From NCBI GenBank assembly GCA_014529385.2, contig CM043958.1:142284734-142348733 (forward strand): DNA of 64,000 nucleotides. Reading direction: 5' to 3'. The notes beneath the pieces were generated by a model. It saw only the letters and a program-made list of their open reading frames with translations. It was not told where the DNA came from and made no database searches. A program made the position numbers and the translations under genes. Source of the stretch: Adiantum capillus-veneris (taxonomy: Eukaryota > Streptophyta > Polypodiopsida > Polypodiales > Pteridaceae). This document shows, piece by piece, positions 20,017 through 31,401 of the stretch (the stretch's first letter is position 1; each line of letters begins with the position of its first letter).

Positions 20017-21710
20017 ATGATATCATAGTTATTCTCCTTGCCAAAATCGACAATAGCAAAAGTATGTTCGTATTCAATGCCGCAAGAAGTCACTACGACT
20101 TTCTCTAATAACCCCATAGGTTTCTCCATGTGTCCATCTGCTAATTGGAGTTTCAACCTAGTCTTCCTTATTGCTGGTTTCCCCCATTTTTTCCAGATTT
20201 CTTTTGTAGCAATGGCTACCCCAGCTCCGCTGTCTAGTATTGCCATCGTGTTCACTCCTTGGAATTCAACTGGTAAGGTTGTATTCCCCTCTTCACCTTC
20301 GCAATACTCTCCGACCTTGTTTAAGGGTACAGGCTTAGCGTTCTTTTGTGGTTTGCTCAGCTCTTGTATACCCTCTTGCAGTCTCGATGTTGGGTCTTTT
20401 ATCCCAAATTTCTCCAAGCATTTTCCTACAGTGGTCCACATATGTGGTCTTAGCCTCAAAAGCTCAGCTAGAGTGATAGTGCATGTCACTGGTGTTGACA
20501 AGATCTCTATCAATCCTTGCGAGTCCATGACTTTTTCTGATGAGATTCTTCGTGAGGGAAGTGCTCTAATCTCGGATTTTGCTTCATACTCTCCTAAGTA
20601 TGAAGGTAAGGTATTCAGTGAATGAGGTTTGCTCTCCATTGTTCTAACAGAGCCCCCATCTCCCCAGTAAGATTGCAGATCCAAGTCCACTTGAGATCCT
20701 GCCTCAAATTCCACTATGGGAGGATTCCTGATGTCCTTTTCCCAATTTGTCTGATTAGCTTGGCAACTTAGCTCGTTTGCAAAGTTTGCCTCTCTCACTT
20801 GTTTCCAAAATTCATTGTAATCCTCATCTCTTCCGTAAGACCTCTGTATGACTGGATGAAAACTCTCTATCTCCTGATCGGTTGTGTTCAATACTATGCG
20901 GTCATCCTTGTGTGTATTTTCAGGCTTTTGTGCACTGGGAGTCTTTTCAGCTACCCGTGAAACGATAGTCTCTTGCTGAATTGGGTTTTCCGTTCCACAA
21001 TTCATTGTTTCTTTTGGTGGTTCTAATAAGGCTTGTGCAGTCTCGATCATTCTCTGGCACATTTCAAGTCTCTGCTTTTCCAATTCCGCGTTTGGGTATG
21101 TCATCCACCTCTGTTCTTGTGTTTGGTTGTTCTTTAACCTAGCTTCGTAAGCTCTCATCAGTGCGTCCAATGGTTCGTGTACTTTGTCGACTAGCACTGA
21201 TCCCCCTGAGCTTAAGCTCGTTGTTTCTTTGATACTCTTTTGTTTCGTTCTTTCCGGGCTCATCTCTCGTTTCCCGTTTTGACTCTCAAGTTTTTCTAAT
21301 CTATCTTTAGTTCGCTTTAGTTCCTCAGCTAGAATAGCGTCTTCACGTTCTTTTCTCAACTTCATGCGTGCTTTTCTAGCTTTCCATGTGTTTCTCTGAC
21401 TCCGCGGTCCTTGACTAACCACTTCAGTCGCTAACTTTCCATTCTCAGGTTCTCTAGTGGTTTTCTTAGCTTGAGCTCTAGTAACAACTTGCGTTGGTAT
21501 CAGAGTTTCATTTTCAGACCCACTGCTGGTAGGAATAGTTTCTAGCATATTCAATGTCGTCTTTTGCACTTTGTTTGGATTCTTTGAACAATCCTCAATG
21601 AAGTGAGTAACCCCACACTCAGTGCAATAAGCGTTAATTCTAATGATTTCCGTATGTGGACAAACATTCATCAGATGGTCACCTCCACACTTGTAACAGG
21701 GGTCCTAGTG
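19998..21710 (-). CDS. gag-pro: Nucleocapsid with tandem zinc knuckles, long linker and first protease (element A)
   Basis: The frame runs from before the first ATG (21671). Two adjacent knuckles are CYKCGGDHLMNVC and CTECGVTHFIEDC, each C-x2-C-x3-H-x4-C. That is one residue shorter than the usual spacing between the second Cys and the His. A long charged linker with helical, Glu/Lys-rich stretches (residues 95-220) follows. The retropepsin is near residues 465-557: LPVEFQGVNTMAILDSGAG, with Asp480-Ser-Gly482, then FAIVDFGKENNYDII. The frame is lost before the last conserved motif. It connects gag to the RT block. Confidence 0.85.
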
Positions 21711-22985
21711 CTGGTCTTGGTCCCATTGATTCGTCCTTTGTGGATAGGATGGTCTTTGTCCTGTTAACCCTCCATGAGCTATGAACATCAATGTTCTTGC
21801 CAAAAAATCTCTATCTGCTTATCCAACAACCACAATCACTTGTTGTTTTTCTGGTTACCAACATTCCAATTTGCCCCATATTCCTCCTTGGCACTGGTTG
21901 GTTCTTCATCTTAATAAAATACAAAATACAGAATTGTGCACCAGATTCTTTCATAATAGGCTTTAATAATAGCAAAAAGGCTTGTTCTTCCTGATTCTCT
22001 AAGGTAATGGTGCTAATATCTAATGCCCTGGTATGCTCCTGGTAAAGGTGGTTGTTACAATACCCCCGGTTGTTCCCTTTCTATCCCCATAGGTCCATTT
22101 CCCATTGGTGGTATCGGAGGTACTGGATGTACTTGAGGTGGTGCTAATTGAGCAGGAGGTGCATACTGACGCTCCCTTATATACCCTTTGTTGTAATAGC
22201 ACTCCTCTGTTGGATGGTTTGTCCTTTTTTGTTCAATAGCACACCATTTCAGTGTTTTGGCAATGGTTTTTGGTATGTTGCCATCCTTTTTAGAGCCTCT
22301 TCTATCATTTGCTATTTGCAGTTGTTTGCATTTGGTTGTTTGTTTGAACATTCTTTTTAGTGGTAGTCTCGCTCACTACGGAGGAAGAGCTCTGGATGCA
22401 ATCTGTATCCGCTGACACCTCTCCATAAACCGTACAGTTATCCACTAAGTACAATGCCTCTCTCGTTACTTGCTCGAAACTTGTACAAGCTTTCAAGTGC
22501 AAGTCCTTCTTGAGAGTGTCGTTCTCAGTCCCTCAATAAAGAGAACAGATAGTCTGTCATCTTGTGGTCGTTCACGTACTGGACATCTCTCAATGTATTG
22601 TTTGAAGCGAAGTGAAGCTTCCTTCACTTTTTCGTGTTCTCTCTGTTTAAAAGCATATATTTGTGAGACCGTATTGTGCTTAATCCCTCGTTTTGAGAAT
22701 TCCTCAGCAAACTCTCTTAGCAAATGGTCAATGTCATGGAATCCCCTATTGTTCAGTGGTGAAACCATGTCAATGCCGTACCTTCTAGAGTAAGACCAAA
22801 TCCCTCGTATTGCGTATGGAAATCGGTTATCTGCTCAGCTCTTAAGACTTACGTAAAGAGTGACACATGTGCATACGGATCTCCTGAACCACCATACTTC
22901 TTTGACATACACTTGGCTACTTGAGATGGTCTCATACGTCTATGGTCTGCTACCAATCTCATTGCTCCTATGTCCCGGCTAAAGC
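21711..22985 (-). pseudogene. gag: gag capsid (element A), frameshifted
   Basis: Capsid core in several frames: KKYGGSGDPYAHVSLF and GTALTWF (about 22750-22910), then RGFHDIDHLLREFAEEFSKRG, SLRFKQYIERCP and LSVLFIEGLR (22493-22768). Another piece reads ACTSFEQVTREALYLVDNC (22305-22502) and a C-terminal fragment has WCAIEQKRTNHPTEECYY, a Cys/His cluster, followed by a Pro-rich tail (22055-22351). Stops and shifts break it. Gag forms the particle that packages the RNA. Confidence 0.75.
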
Positions 22986-23012
22986 TTTCTCTAGCATCAT
23001 GGACTTCATGGG

Positions 23013-24101
23013 TTACCCTTGTCGGTTCCCCTGCCCTGAATCTACTACTAGCAGGTAAATGTGATGGTTCCGCTTCGAACCTTGGACCTGGAGTGGTATA
23101 TGTGGGGTTGGAACTGCACTACCTCGATTCATATCCATTGACTCTCTGGAATGTAATGATCCCATTGGTCCGGGCTTCGAGTACTGAGGTTGACTGAAAG
23201 AGTCAGCAGCTTGAGTTCTTTGTCCTCCTGTCGCCATTGGGTTTTGCACTCCATTTGTTGGTGCTGGTCTTTGTGAGCTAGAAGTAACATAGTACTGATG
23301 TAGTGGTCCCCCAAAGTATGTATATCCTTCTAATTCTTTCTTGCCCATTGTTGAGTATTGTCTCCCATACTTGTCGTAAGCGGCAATTTTCACTTCCGAT
23401 CCCTCTGTGTAGGTAAAGACATAAAGTCTTTTTTGGTCTGTCAACTCTCCGGTGTAGGGTTCTTCACATCTATAATAGAGATCTTGCTCCCCATTATTAT
23501 ATTTGTATAGCCCCACATAGATGTTATCAGTGTTGATCCTTGTAGTTTCATTCTCTCTTCTTAACCTCGCATCAGGTAAGTTCATTATTGGTGCTTTCTC
23601 CTCAAGTTCTTCATCTACTTTGGCTTTGGTGCCCATCAATCCCCACTTGTCCACAATGTTAGGGTTTAGGACTACCAAGTACATGGTACCCTCGTCATCT
23701 AGATATCTATCTCCGCTATAGCTCACAGGCACTAAGTCCTTGAACTCACTAGGTCTCTCTTCTATCTTTACACAATAGCGGTCCATTCCATCTTTGTAGA
23801 TCTTGGCACCTTGCTCATTGTCATACTGGTATTTTATGAACAATAGCTTCATTGTGGCGGAAGGGTTTGATGATCCTGCTGCCATATTTTCTCTGTTGTT
23901 CAGGTTCAAGTGTTCCAAGTGTTCGGTGAAAATCTCGTAAGATCTCTCCGAAGAAGTATCAGAAACACTTCCTTCAAAGATCGGCTCTATTGGTTGCACC
24001 CAACTTTGGTTTACACTTCCCTCGGTTGATATGACACTTGCTTGTTCTCCTTGTCTTGGTTGGTTATTCTGGAGATTCCTGCCCGATCTCAAATTCATCA
24101 A
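23013..24101 (-). CDS. ORF1 / gag N-terminal extension (element A)
   Basis: 362 codons starting MMNLRSGRNLQNNQ. The same start (MNLRSGR) heads the homologous ORF in element B (59347-60009). It has an acidic, Ser/Thr-rich front, an unrecognised domain with VKIEERPSEF, YSGDRYLDDEGTMYLVVLNP and YVGLYKYNNGEQDLYYR, then a Gly/Gln-rich tail. The last residues match the gag frame only after a shift near 23090, so ORF1 may be the N-terminal part of gag and not a separate protein. It sits where ORF1 of Ogre-type elements lies. Function unknown. Confidence 0.75.
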   Translation of the reverse strand: MMNLRSGRNLQNNQPRQGEQASVISTEGSVNQSWVQPIEPIFEGSVSDTSSERSYEIFTEHLEHLNLNNRENMAAGSSNPSATMKLLFIKYQYDNEQGAKIYKDGMDRYCVKIEERPSEFKDLVPVSYSGDRYLDDEGTMYLVVLNPNIVDKWGLMGTKAKVDEELEEKAPIMNLPDARLRRENETTRINTDNIYVGLYKYNNGEQDLYYRCEEPYTGELTDQKRLYVFTYTEGSEVKIAAYDKYGRQYSTMGKKELEGYTYFGGPLHQYYVTSSSQRPAPTNGVQNPMATGGQRTQAADSFSQPQYSKPGPMGSLHSRESMDMNRGSAVPTPHIPLQVQGSKRNHHIYLLVVDSGQGNRQG

Positions 24102-24265
24102 TTCCCCTAAAGGACTTTAACTTCTCCGTCTCGGCAATTTGTTTTCCCAAGTTTTTGTGGTCAGAATTGATCCAAACTGATTGATACTTGGTCAATTGTT
24201 TAATCTTGTCAGTTGGACAACTTCTGTTTCATCAAGTGAGAATTTTGTTGCAGTTATGCTGAAAA

Positions 24266-24961
24266 AGACATTATACGCGTATGATGTCTTTTTTCACAGA
24301 TTTGGACTATTTTGGTTATGCTCACTCTCAGTAGCCCCCTTATGCTCTGTCCACTCACAAAATTCAGTTTGAACTCTGTTTGAGCAAGTTATGGCTAATT
24401 TAGGCTTTTCTTGGCAATTTTTTGCTTTTGACTTGTTTTGGGTCAATTGTGATCCAAATGGGATGAAACTTGAAATATAACCTCTAGACAGCTATTACAA
24501 TGGATCTGTGTTGGCAAAGTATCAAAATATGTCCAAAATTAGGTCAAAGACATCATACGCGTATGATGTCTTTTTCATCAATTTGGGTCAAGACTTGATA
24601 TTTATTGATGTCAGGTCAGATATCAAAAATAAGCAGTGGATGTGCTAAAAGACATTATACGCGTATGATGTCTTTTGTTCCAGATTTTGACTATTCTTGG
24701 TTTTAAGCCTTCTCCAATGTTTATAATTGAGTTTCAAGTGTTTTTGTCAGGTTTGAATATAAAAACAAGATCTGAATCCAAAATTTCCTGTTCTTTGCGT
24801 TTCTTGGGCTTCGACTTGTCTTTTTGGGTTTCTTTGAGTGTTAATGCTCTTGTTTTAAGTTGAAATTAGGGTATAACTCCCCTTTTGAACACTCTGGTAA
24901 AGTCAAAATTTCTGTTTTGGTCTCTGTTTGGTCATTTAGACATCATACGCGTATCATGTCT
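24266..24961. repeat. Palindrome array of element A, upstream set (4 copies)
   Basis: Units start at 24266, 24548, 24650 and 24938, at spacings 282, 102 and 288 bp. 24548 is perfect; the others carry one C-to-T change (ATTATACG in place of ATCATACG) or one base change on the right arm. They lie between ORF1 and the PBS, in the transcribed leader. Confidence 0.95.
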
Positions 24962-25479
24962 AAAGTTGCAGATTTCCAGTTTTTTGGCACAGAATCCTTC
25001 CTAAAGCTTTCTCAAGTGCTCAACAACTCCCAGATACACAGAAAATTTCTCTGACTTTTGTTTATTGCAAGTTTCACTACTAACTCGACGGTTTAGTGAT
25101 CTAACATGCAATCAACCATATCAAGCAAATACTCCAATGATTGCTAGCTCTAGATCAGGATCAAATGAAGTCCTACCTAAGCTATTCCTAATCATAAAAT
25201 GGGTTTGGTAATTGTGATTTTAAAGAGATCCACTGCCACTCATGGACTAGCAAATTCTTCTTCTATCAACAACTACTCAACACCAACAAAACAACAAACA
25301 AATCTAAGCTAAACTAAAAATACTGTCAACACGGAAGACCCAGGAATATCCCACTTCCTAGTATCTCTCGAGATCTTCGGAGTCCACCACTCCTAGATCT
25401 TTTCTAACTAAAGTATACAAAGTAGTTTATACGACTCACCTCGTAGGATTAGTCTAAGGTCACCTACTTAGGGCTCTCG
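24962..25479. other. 5' leader of element A
   Basis: No ORF worth naming. Non-coding sequence between the upstream palindrome array and the PBS. Confidence 0.6.
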
Positions 25480-25497
25480 TCCCCGGCAGCGGCGCCA
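25480..25497 (-). other. Primer-binding site of element A, Tat type
   Basis: On the minus strand TGGCGCCGCTGCCGGGGA, two bases from the LTR. Family knowledge: this class of PBS (reported as tRNA-Arg type) is characteristic of Tat/Ogre gypsy elements. Element C has the identical 18 bases at 61659-61676. Confidence 0.9.
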
Positions 25498-25499
25498 AA

Positions 25500-26442
25500 T
25501 GTTAAGGCGGTTACGCCGCTAGCGGAAGCTAAATAGCGAGAACTCAACCAACAACAGAATTTGTCAGACGAGGACGGAGCTTGACCCGCAGGCGCATGGA
25601 AACAACTAGGTGGGTGTCAAATCACCTACTCAACCTTCTAACGACAATCACTACTAAGGAAATCAAATCTAAGTTCTAAAATACGCAAGTGACTGAAATC
25701 CGTACTACGAACGAATACTATACGAAACAGGATCTAGGATCATTGAATCGATCTCAAACTCAAGGGGAAGTCTATTCACAAAGTAAGAACAACACCCTAA
25801 AGACTTGAACTGCAAAATCAACCTATAACCACTCCGTGCGGCAAACGCGTATGAAGACAGGCCGAAAAATACAGGTGATCGAAACTTGACCCCGATGGTA
25901 CCAATGTGTATCTCTACTCGTTGTGGTTCTATAGATATGCTGCACGCTCCATTCCGACACACGAGTTGGAAGAAAACTCACACCGAAGCTCATAGGAACT
26001 TACCACACATAGAAGCCGATAGCGCGCACTCTTGGTATCCGTGCGTAGCTCTCGCCGTTGCTAACACAATGACGGTGTCGCTTCTCCAATGGCGGCTCCG
26101 TAGCTCGCGTAGCAAGTAGATAAGACTCTCTCTCTCTCTCACTCTCTCTCAGACACAGTCACGGCGCTCAAAAACTCACTTTGATTAATAATCTGAATCC
26201 CCTTAGGTTACAAAAACTTTGGCTTATATACCTCAGCCTTGGAGGTGAGAACATCTCTAACTAATTACATCAGCAAGTGAAATTACTTCGGAATTACAAG
26301 CTGGAAACTCAATTTCGTCCCGTTACTTAATGAATGGCTCCAATCAAAATCAATGTCAAAGAGACATTTCTTACAATCAATGGTTACAAAAAAATGATGA
26401 GTGTGAGCAAAAATGTGGGTGTGATCCTCTGCTGGCTCAACA
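25500..26442 (-). repeat. Element A 5' LTR
   Basis: 943 bp, TG...CA. It pairs with 7410-8351; the differences are mainly C/T and G/A, plus a one-base indel in an A-run. The palindrome half-site is at 25843-25859. The TSD follows at 26443-26447. Confidence 0.95.
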
Positions 26443-26611
26443 GATATGTTCTTTCCTAGCTAAACGTGTGCAATCCATTTCTTTGTCAATGGCTCGTGAG
26501 ATGGCCGGTGCTTGTTCGTCCACGGGAGCTTTTCCCTTTCCATTCGCATTGCTCGTTCCCGCCTCGCGGTCATGGGCACCACCGAAGCGAGTTCTCTTAA
26601 CCGGGGCCATT
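26443..26611 (-). pseudogene. LTR-borne coding start (MAP-K-R-T-R family), split by element A
   Basis: A short basic N-terminus (MAPVKRTRFGGAHDREAGT) rich in Lys/Arg, Gly and Ala, preceded by a TATA-like region. Element A inserted after the codons for EHI; the frame resumes at 7404 and stops about 20 codons later. The homologous frame in the solo LTR (54205-54408) is 67 codons. It could be a first exon spliced to the ORF at 5769-6272. No domain recognised. Confidence 0.45.
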
Positions 26612-26990
26612 TTATACTCACAACTTTAATGATAAACTTGAAGAAAAAGAGCTAAAGTTCGAGAGCATCATAACAAACCAAATGGCAGATTAGAATCCTT
26701 GAAGGGTCCTTCTTATGCAAGGGTTTAGATTTTTCCTTTGAGACCTAGCTATTTTATGGGTAATACTTTACTTATCCTATAGAAACCGGCCCTAAATTTA
26801 ATTACTTGGCTCAGATGATTAAGGAATTTCAAATTTTTACTAATTGATTTACAAGAGAGATGGATTAAACAAGCTCAATCACTTTACTAGTGTAATAAGA
26901 AAGTTGTAGACTTACCGCATGCATAGGTGTTAGGAAATTTTCTTCTTAGTGGCCTAATGAAGGATTAATTTTACCTTAATCACATCTTAA
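26443..26990 (-). repeat. LTR of element F, 5' part, with an internal start codon
   Basis: On the minus strand a GCATAAGAAGGACCC context resembles CTATATAAAGGACCC of the solo LTR at 53985. Downstream is an ATG at 26611 opening MAPVKRTRFGGAHDREAG, much like MAPKRVTRSSK in the solo LTR. The frame continues to the A insertion (RLARKEHI) and, past A, to a stop around 7341. The outer LTR end is not certain; 26990 is approximate. Confidence 0.5.
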
Positions 26991-27250
26991 TGTGTGAGAA
27001 AATTGAATCTAATTTAATTACAACATTATTGAGTGGTAAAAGAATGAACTTCATCAAATCAACATTGTTACCGACGGCTGACAATTAATTAACTATGCTG
27101 CCTAGAGAGAGAATTCTCTTCTAATCATGTATTAATCATAGATTAAGAATGATTAATGGCTTGATAAATTAGCTAATTAGATGATGATTATTTAATGCAA
27201 TATAGCTATGTAAATTTAGAGAGAAGCTATTGGGAATTATAGCTAGGATT
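26991..27250. other. Unclassified A+T-rich sequence between F and D
   Basis: No coding signal or repeat ends that I can define; possibly the remainder of F's LTR or of D's. Confidence 0.4.
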
Positions 27251-27458
27251 AAGCATAGTAGACTAGGTATTTGGAGAATAATGAAGAGAATTAAGAAGAG
27301 CAGGAATTAAACCATGATTACTGTGATTAGGGGCTGAGAATCCTCTTGATTTTATGATCCAAATGAATCCTCAAGATGAGAATTTCGACAGCACCTCCCT
27401 CCTTGCTTCTCCTTCAAAAACTGTGTGTGTACCGGCAGCACCTTTCCAAGGTGTGTAT

Positions 27459-27503
<45 letters not shown>

Positions 27504-28432
27504 GGGTGTGTGTGTGAGCATGTGTCTGTGTGTGTGTGTGTGTGTGTGAGCACACCTTTAAATAGGCTCCTCAAGGCTGAAAATCGATCTAGGTTGCTAT
27601 AAGCATCTGAGTGAGCACTCAGTTAATGCATTGCCAAGTCTAGTTGCCTACCCACCAAGTGTCCAGTTGGTCAGTTTAACTGGCTCTCACACCCACTCTC
27701 TAGCATGGAAACTCTCCTACAACTCCCACAAGGCAAGAGGGTGCCCCCTAGCTGCTAAAGCTGGCACAGAGTGTCCTGGAACCTGCTCCCACACAGCCTC
27801 GAGCCTCGGTGCCTCCCCGGACAATTTTTGGAAAATTTGGTTTTAGGCTAAAACAGGTCATACGAGTCGGAATTTGATGCCAAAAATTGCTATACTAAGC
27901 TCTAACTAAGGCGTATTGGTCCGAGTACTTGCCATATTTAGCAGCCCCCGGGGTGCAAAAATGCATTTTTTCAAATTTGGGGTACGAGTGCAGTTTTTCG
28001 AGACGGTCAAGACTGAACCGGTCGGGTGACCAGAAACTTTCTATTTTTGGATTTCTTTTACAAAATTTATTTTAATTCACATTTTGAAACTTTAAAACAT
28101 TCTAAAAATTATGGCATTGATAGAATCCGGAAAGCTGCTAAAAATGTAACTTTTTCCATTATGTTCATTTCATGGTACAATGGTGCTCTTTTTGGGTCAG
28201 GTCAGAGACCTTACACAATAGCATTCAAGCACATCATGAGGGCCACATGTGGAGGCTTATTTGAACATGACCATCTCTTATTTGGGCCCCTTTAACCTTG
28301 GCCCCGTGTTGAGACAGATCCATAAGAACATGTCTATATTCTAACCGTTGTCCCTCTTTATTCTCCCACATTAGATGATCAGTTTAACATGAGAAAATCA
28401 TTTCAGTTGGTTAGATATTAAAATTTATGACA
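27250..28432 (-). repeat. Element D 3' LTR (left boundary uncertain)
   Basis: The segment 28190-28432 matches 34955-35015 plus 35520-35676 (for example CAATAGCATTCAAGCA and CCTTGGCCCCGTGTTGAG). It contains (GT)n tracts at 27451-27550. It ends TTATGACA at 28432, next to a purine-rich minus strand (AAGAGAGAGGTAA). Confidence 0.5.
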
Positions 28433-28785
28433 TTACCTCTCTCTTGAAATCACAGTCGTTCTCGACTATGAGTTAGAAGAGATAAAGTCTTAGTCATTAG
28501 TCTACATTTCTTAGCGAGTAGAGGATCCCTTTTCAACTTGCGACATCATTCCAAAATGGATGACTAGTCCATTTGGTGCTTGGGAGACATCGCTTCCACA
28601 AGCATGTCTCCTCTTGAGTCCATATCATACTCCCAAAGTAGAGTGACAAATTCTACTTGGTGTTTGAGTGACGTCGTCATCACAAACATGATTATAAGAA
28701 TGCATACTATTTAAATTTGTGCACAAAAGAGGATTATTCTTATAAGACAAAAACAATTGTTCATTTGGAAAGCATTTACATTTGC

Positions 28786-29415
28786 TTACTCTAGTGCAGC
28801 ATTGACAAGGTTCATACTATCCTTAATCTGTATTCCTTGAATCCATCTAGCATCTTCAAATGGATAATTTTTTAACTTAATAAGATATTGTAGGATAATC
28901 TTGCCATGCCATAGTACCTTGTCTTCATGCCGAAGGATAGCTTCGGGTTGTAGCACCTCTTCTTGGTCTTCTATTTTTGGAGGGTCTTCAATAATTGGTT
29001 CTATTGGTGGCTCTCCTTTGTAGGTCTTAATTAGGCTCACATGAAAAGCATTGTGTATGAGCCAATGGTTGGACAACTTGAGTTGATAAGCCATATCATT
29101 GATTGGCTTCAAGGTTTGAAAAGGACCATAGTATCTTTTTGCTAATTTAGCATAATAATTTTGATGGCCCGTAGGATTTTTACCCATTGTTTGCCTCAAT
29201 CGAGCCTTGAGAAACTTAAGTAAGACCCAATCATTTTCTTTGAATGTTAAGGCCCTTCTATGCTTGTTAGCAGTATATTTTTTCCTTTGTTGAGAGATGG
29301 ATATAGCCTCCTTAACCTTTTGAAAAGATTCTTGTAGGTCACGGCCATACTCATTAGCAGCTAAGATCTTCCCATGTACTTTAAGTAGCAAGGAACGTTT
29401 AGGTCTTCCCTTCAT
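28786..29415 (-). pseudogene. pol: Integrase C-terminus with chromodomain (element D)
   Basis: About 209 codons: DLQESFQKVKEAISISQQR, then a GPF-like block (KRYYGPFQTLKPINDMAYQL), LSNHWLIHNAFHVSLIKTYKG, and the chromodomain (VLWHGKIILQYLIKLKNYP, then DARW). The chromodomain is a histone-mark reader that steers integration in chromoviruses. The frame starts within integrase; the catalytic core upstream is broken. Confidence 0.8.
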
Positions 29416-30177
29416 ATCTCAAAAGGTGCTTTTCTTGTAGTAGTATGGATAGTTTTATTGTACGCATACTCTAGGGTAATTAATTCTCCCATTGTGATCG
29501 TTCATCTCCTTCTGTAACATAAGTCTTTAGTAGATCGAGTATTGTAAGATTGGCTATCTCACTTGGACATTTGTTCGTGGGTGGTAGGCCGAATAGAAAT
29601 TCAGTCTTGTACCTAGATTTTCAAATAGACCTTTCTAGAAATTATGTTCATTCTAGGATCTCTATCTGACACGATGGATGTTGTCAATCCATGGCGTGTT
29701 TGAAAATTTGAGATATGAAGATGGTTGCCATTTGGTATGCCTTAATAGTCTTATTGATAGGAATAAAGTGTGCTTGCTTGTTAAACTTGTCAACTATTGT
29801 CCATATTTCCATATTCCCATGGATAGACTTGGGTAATCCAAGTTAAAATCCATGGATATACTCTCCCATGGTGAATTAGGGATGGGCAATGGCTGAAGTA
29901 ATCCAGGGTTCTTCCCTCTATCATACTTAGTCCTTTGGCATACCACACATTTTGAAACATACTCTTGTATGTCCACTTTCATGGTAGGCCAATAGAAGTA
30001 CATCTCTACTCCTTAAAGAGTAGGTTGAATGCCTCTATGCCCCGCATAGAGAGGAGTGGGATTCATACATGGATTTCTCACGAACAGAGTGGGTAAGACA
30101 TAGCCTATTGCCATGGACAAGATAACCATCCTGCAAGGTGAATGGTTCCTCTTTCTTCCCCAAAGCAAGGGCTGACA
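29416..30177 (-). pseudogene. pol: Integrase finger and core remnants (element D)
   Basis: A block near 29794-30003 has MYFYWPTMKVDIQEYVSKCVVCQRTKY (the C-C half of the HHCC finger) and the core start WESISMDF, with the first catalytic Asp. The core after it is frameshifted and only partly legible in 29416-29790. Confidence 0.65.
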
Positions 30178-30873
30178 TTACATTTTAAATTCAGGGTTAG
30201 TAGCATACTCATCTATCATAGAAGATAGATCATTATGAGTTTCTATAGACACCGCATTGACTTTTGGTTGTCGTGAAAGTTCATCAGCCACTTGATTGTG
30301 CTTACTAGCAGTGTGAGCAATATGAAAATAAAATTGCAAAAGAAAATTTTCCCACCTCATTTGTTTGTTAGAAAGCTTGGTTTGCGTCATGAAGTACTTG
30401 AGACTTTGGTGGTCAATTCGTAAAATGAATGGAGTCCCCAATAAATAGTGCTTCCATGTGTCTAGGGCATGTAGAACAGCTAAAAGCTCTTTCTCATAAA
30501 TGCCCAAGACCTGTTCATCTGTATTGAGCCTTTGACTCTCATATGCCATGTCATGCCCTTCTTGAAGCAAGACTGCTCCAAGGCAATCACCACAAGCATC
30601 TTATTGGACCTCAAATGGATTTGAGAGATCCGGAAGCATGAGGATTGGTTGAGAGGTAAGCTTCTCTTTGAGCTTGTCAAAAGCTTTTTGCTCCTTGAAA
30701 GTCCATGAATACTTAACGTTCTTCTTTGTTAAGTCATGTAATGGTTCTACTATTTGAGAAAATTTTTCTATGGAGCATCTATAGTATGCACACATACCAA
30801 TAAAGCTTCTTAGATCATGTAGATTACTTGGATTAGGCCATGCTTTTATTACCTCTAACTTTGATGGATCCAT
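30178..30873 (-). pseudogene. pol: RNase H and RT thumb (element D)
   Basis: Two blocks: ILMLPDLSNPFEVQ and FIGMCAYYRCSIEKF at 30601-30873, and YEKELLAVLHALDTWKHYLLG, ILRIDHQSLKYFM and NQVADELSRQP at 30178-30570. A shift joins them. Confidence 0.75.
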
Positions 30874-30909
30874 ACGGATACCATCTTGAGAGATAATATG
30901 ACCTAAGTA

Positions 30910-31389
30910 TTAAATATCTTGAAGGAAAAATTTTCTTCTCTTTTGGTTGAGAAAAAGCTTGTTCTCCCTCAATGCTTGAAAAATCACTCGGAGATGTTGC
31001 TCGTGTTCCTCCAAGGACTTGGAGTAGATGAGGATATCATCAAAGAACACTCCAATGACGTTGTGGCAGGGTCTAAATATTTTCTTCATCAAACGATTGA
31101 ATGTGGCTGGTGCATTGGTCAAGCCAAAAGGCATGAGTAGATATTCATAAAGACCAAACTTTGTACGAAACACGGTCTTTAGGATATCTTCATTCACTAT
31201 CCTTATTTGATGATAGCCACTTTTTAGATCAATCGTACTAAAGTAGGTAGAGCCTTGTAGCTTATCAAACAGATGTTCTACTTGAGGCACATGAAATCTA
31301 TTTTTGATAGTGATATGGTTTAGTGCTCGATAGTCCACACAAATATGGTATGTACCATCTTTCTTTTGCATTGAAGGACTGGAGAACAA
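30910..31389 (-). pseudogene. pol: Reverse transcriptase (element D)
   Basis: 159 codons: YHICVDYRALNHITIKNRF, STIDLKSGYHQIRI, LMPFGLTNAPATFNRLM and the catalytic GVFFDDILIYSKSLEEH. Stops cut it on both sides. Confidence 0.85.
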
Positions 31390-31401
31390 AAGGGAGAGGA
31401 G

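Larger units (their letters stand above)
7410..26442 (-). mobile_element. Element A: 19-kb Tat-lineage Ty3/gypsy retrotransposon, complete with TSD
   Basis: Nearly identical LTRs (7410-8351 and 25500-26442) flank a 17-kb interior. The 5-bp target duplication GATAT is present at 7405-7409 and 26443-26447. The PBS reads TGGCGCCGCTGCCGGGGA on the minus strand, of the type known for Tat/Ogre elements. A G-run PPT abuts the left LTR, so the element is transcribed right to left. Order: LTR, PBS, palindrome array, ORF1/gag, zinc knuckles and protease, RT/RNase H, integrase, second retropepsin-like domain, second palindrome array, aORF2, PPT, LTR. Frameshifts and stops in several ORFs make it non-autonomous now, but all coding modules are recognisable. 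By eye I count about two dozen LTR differences, mostly transitions, so the insertion is moderately young. Confidence 0.93.
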
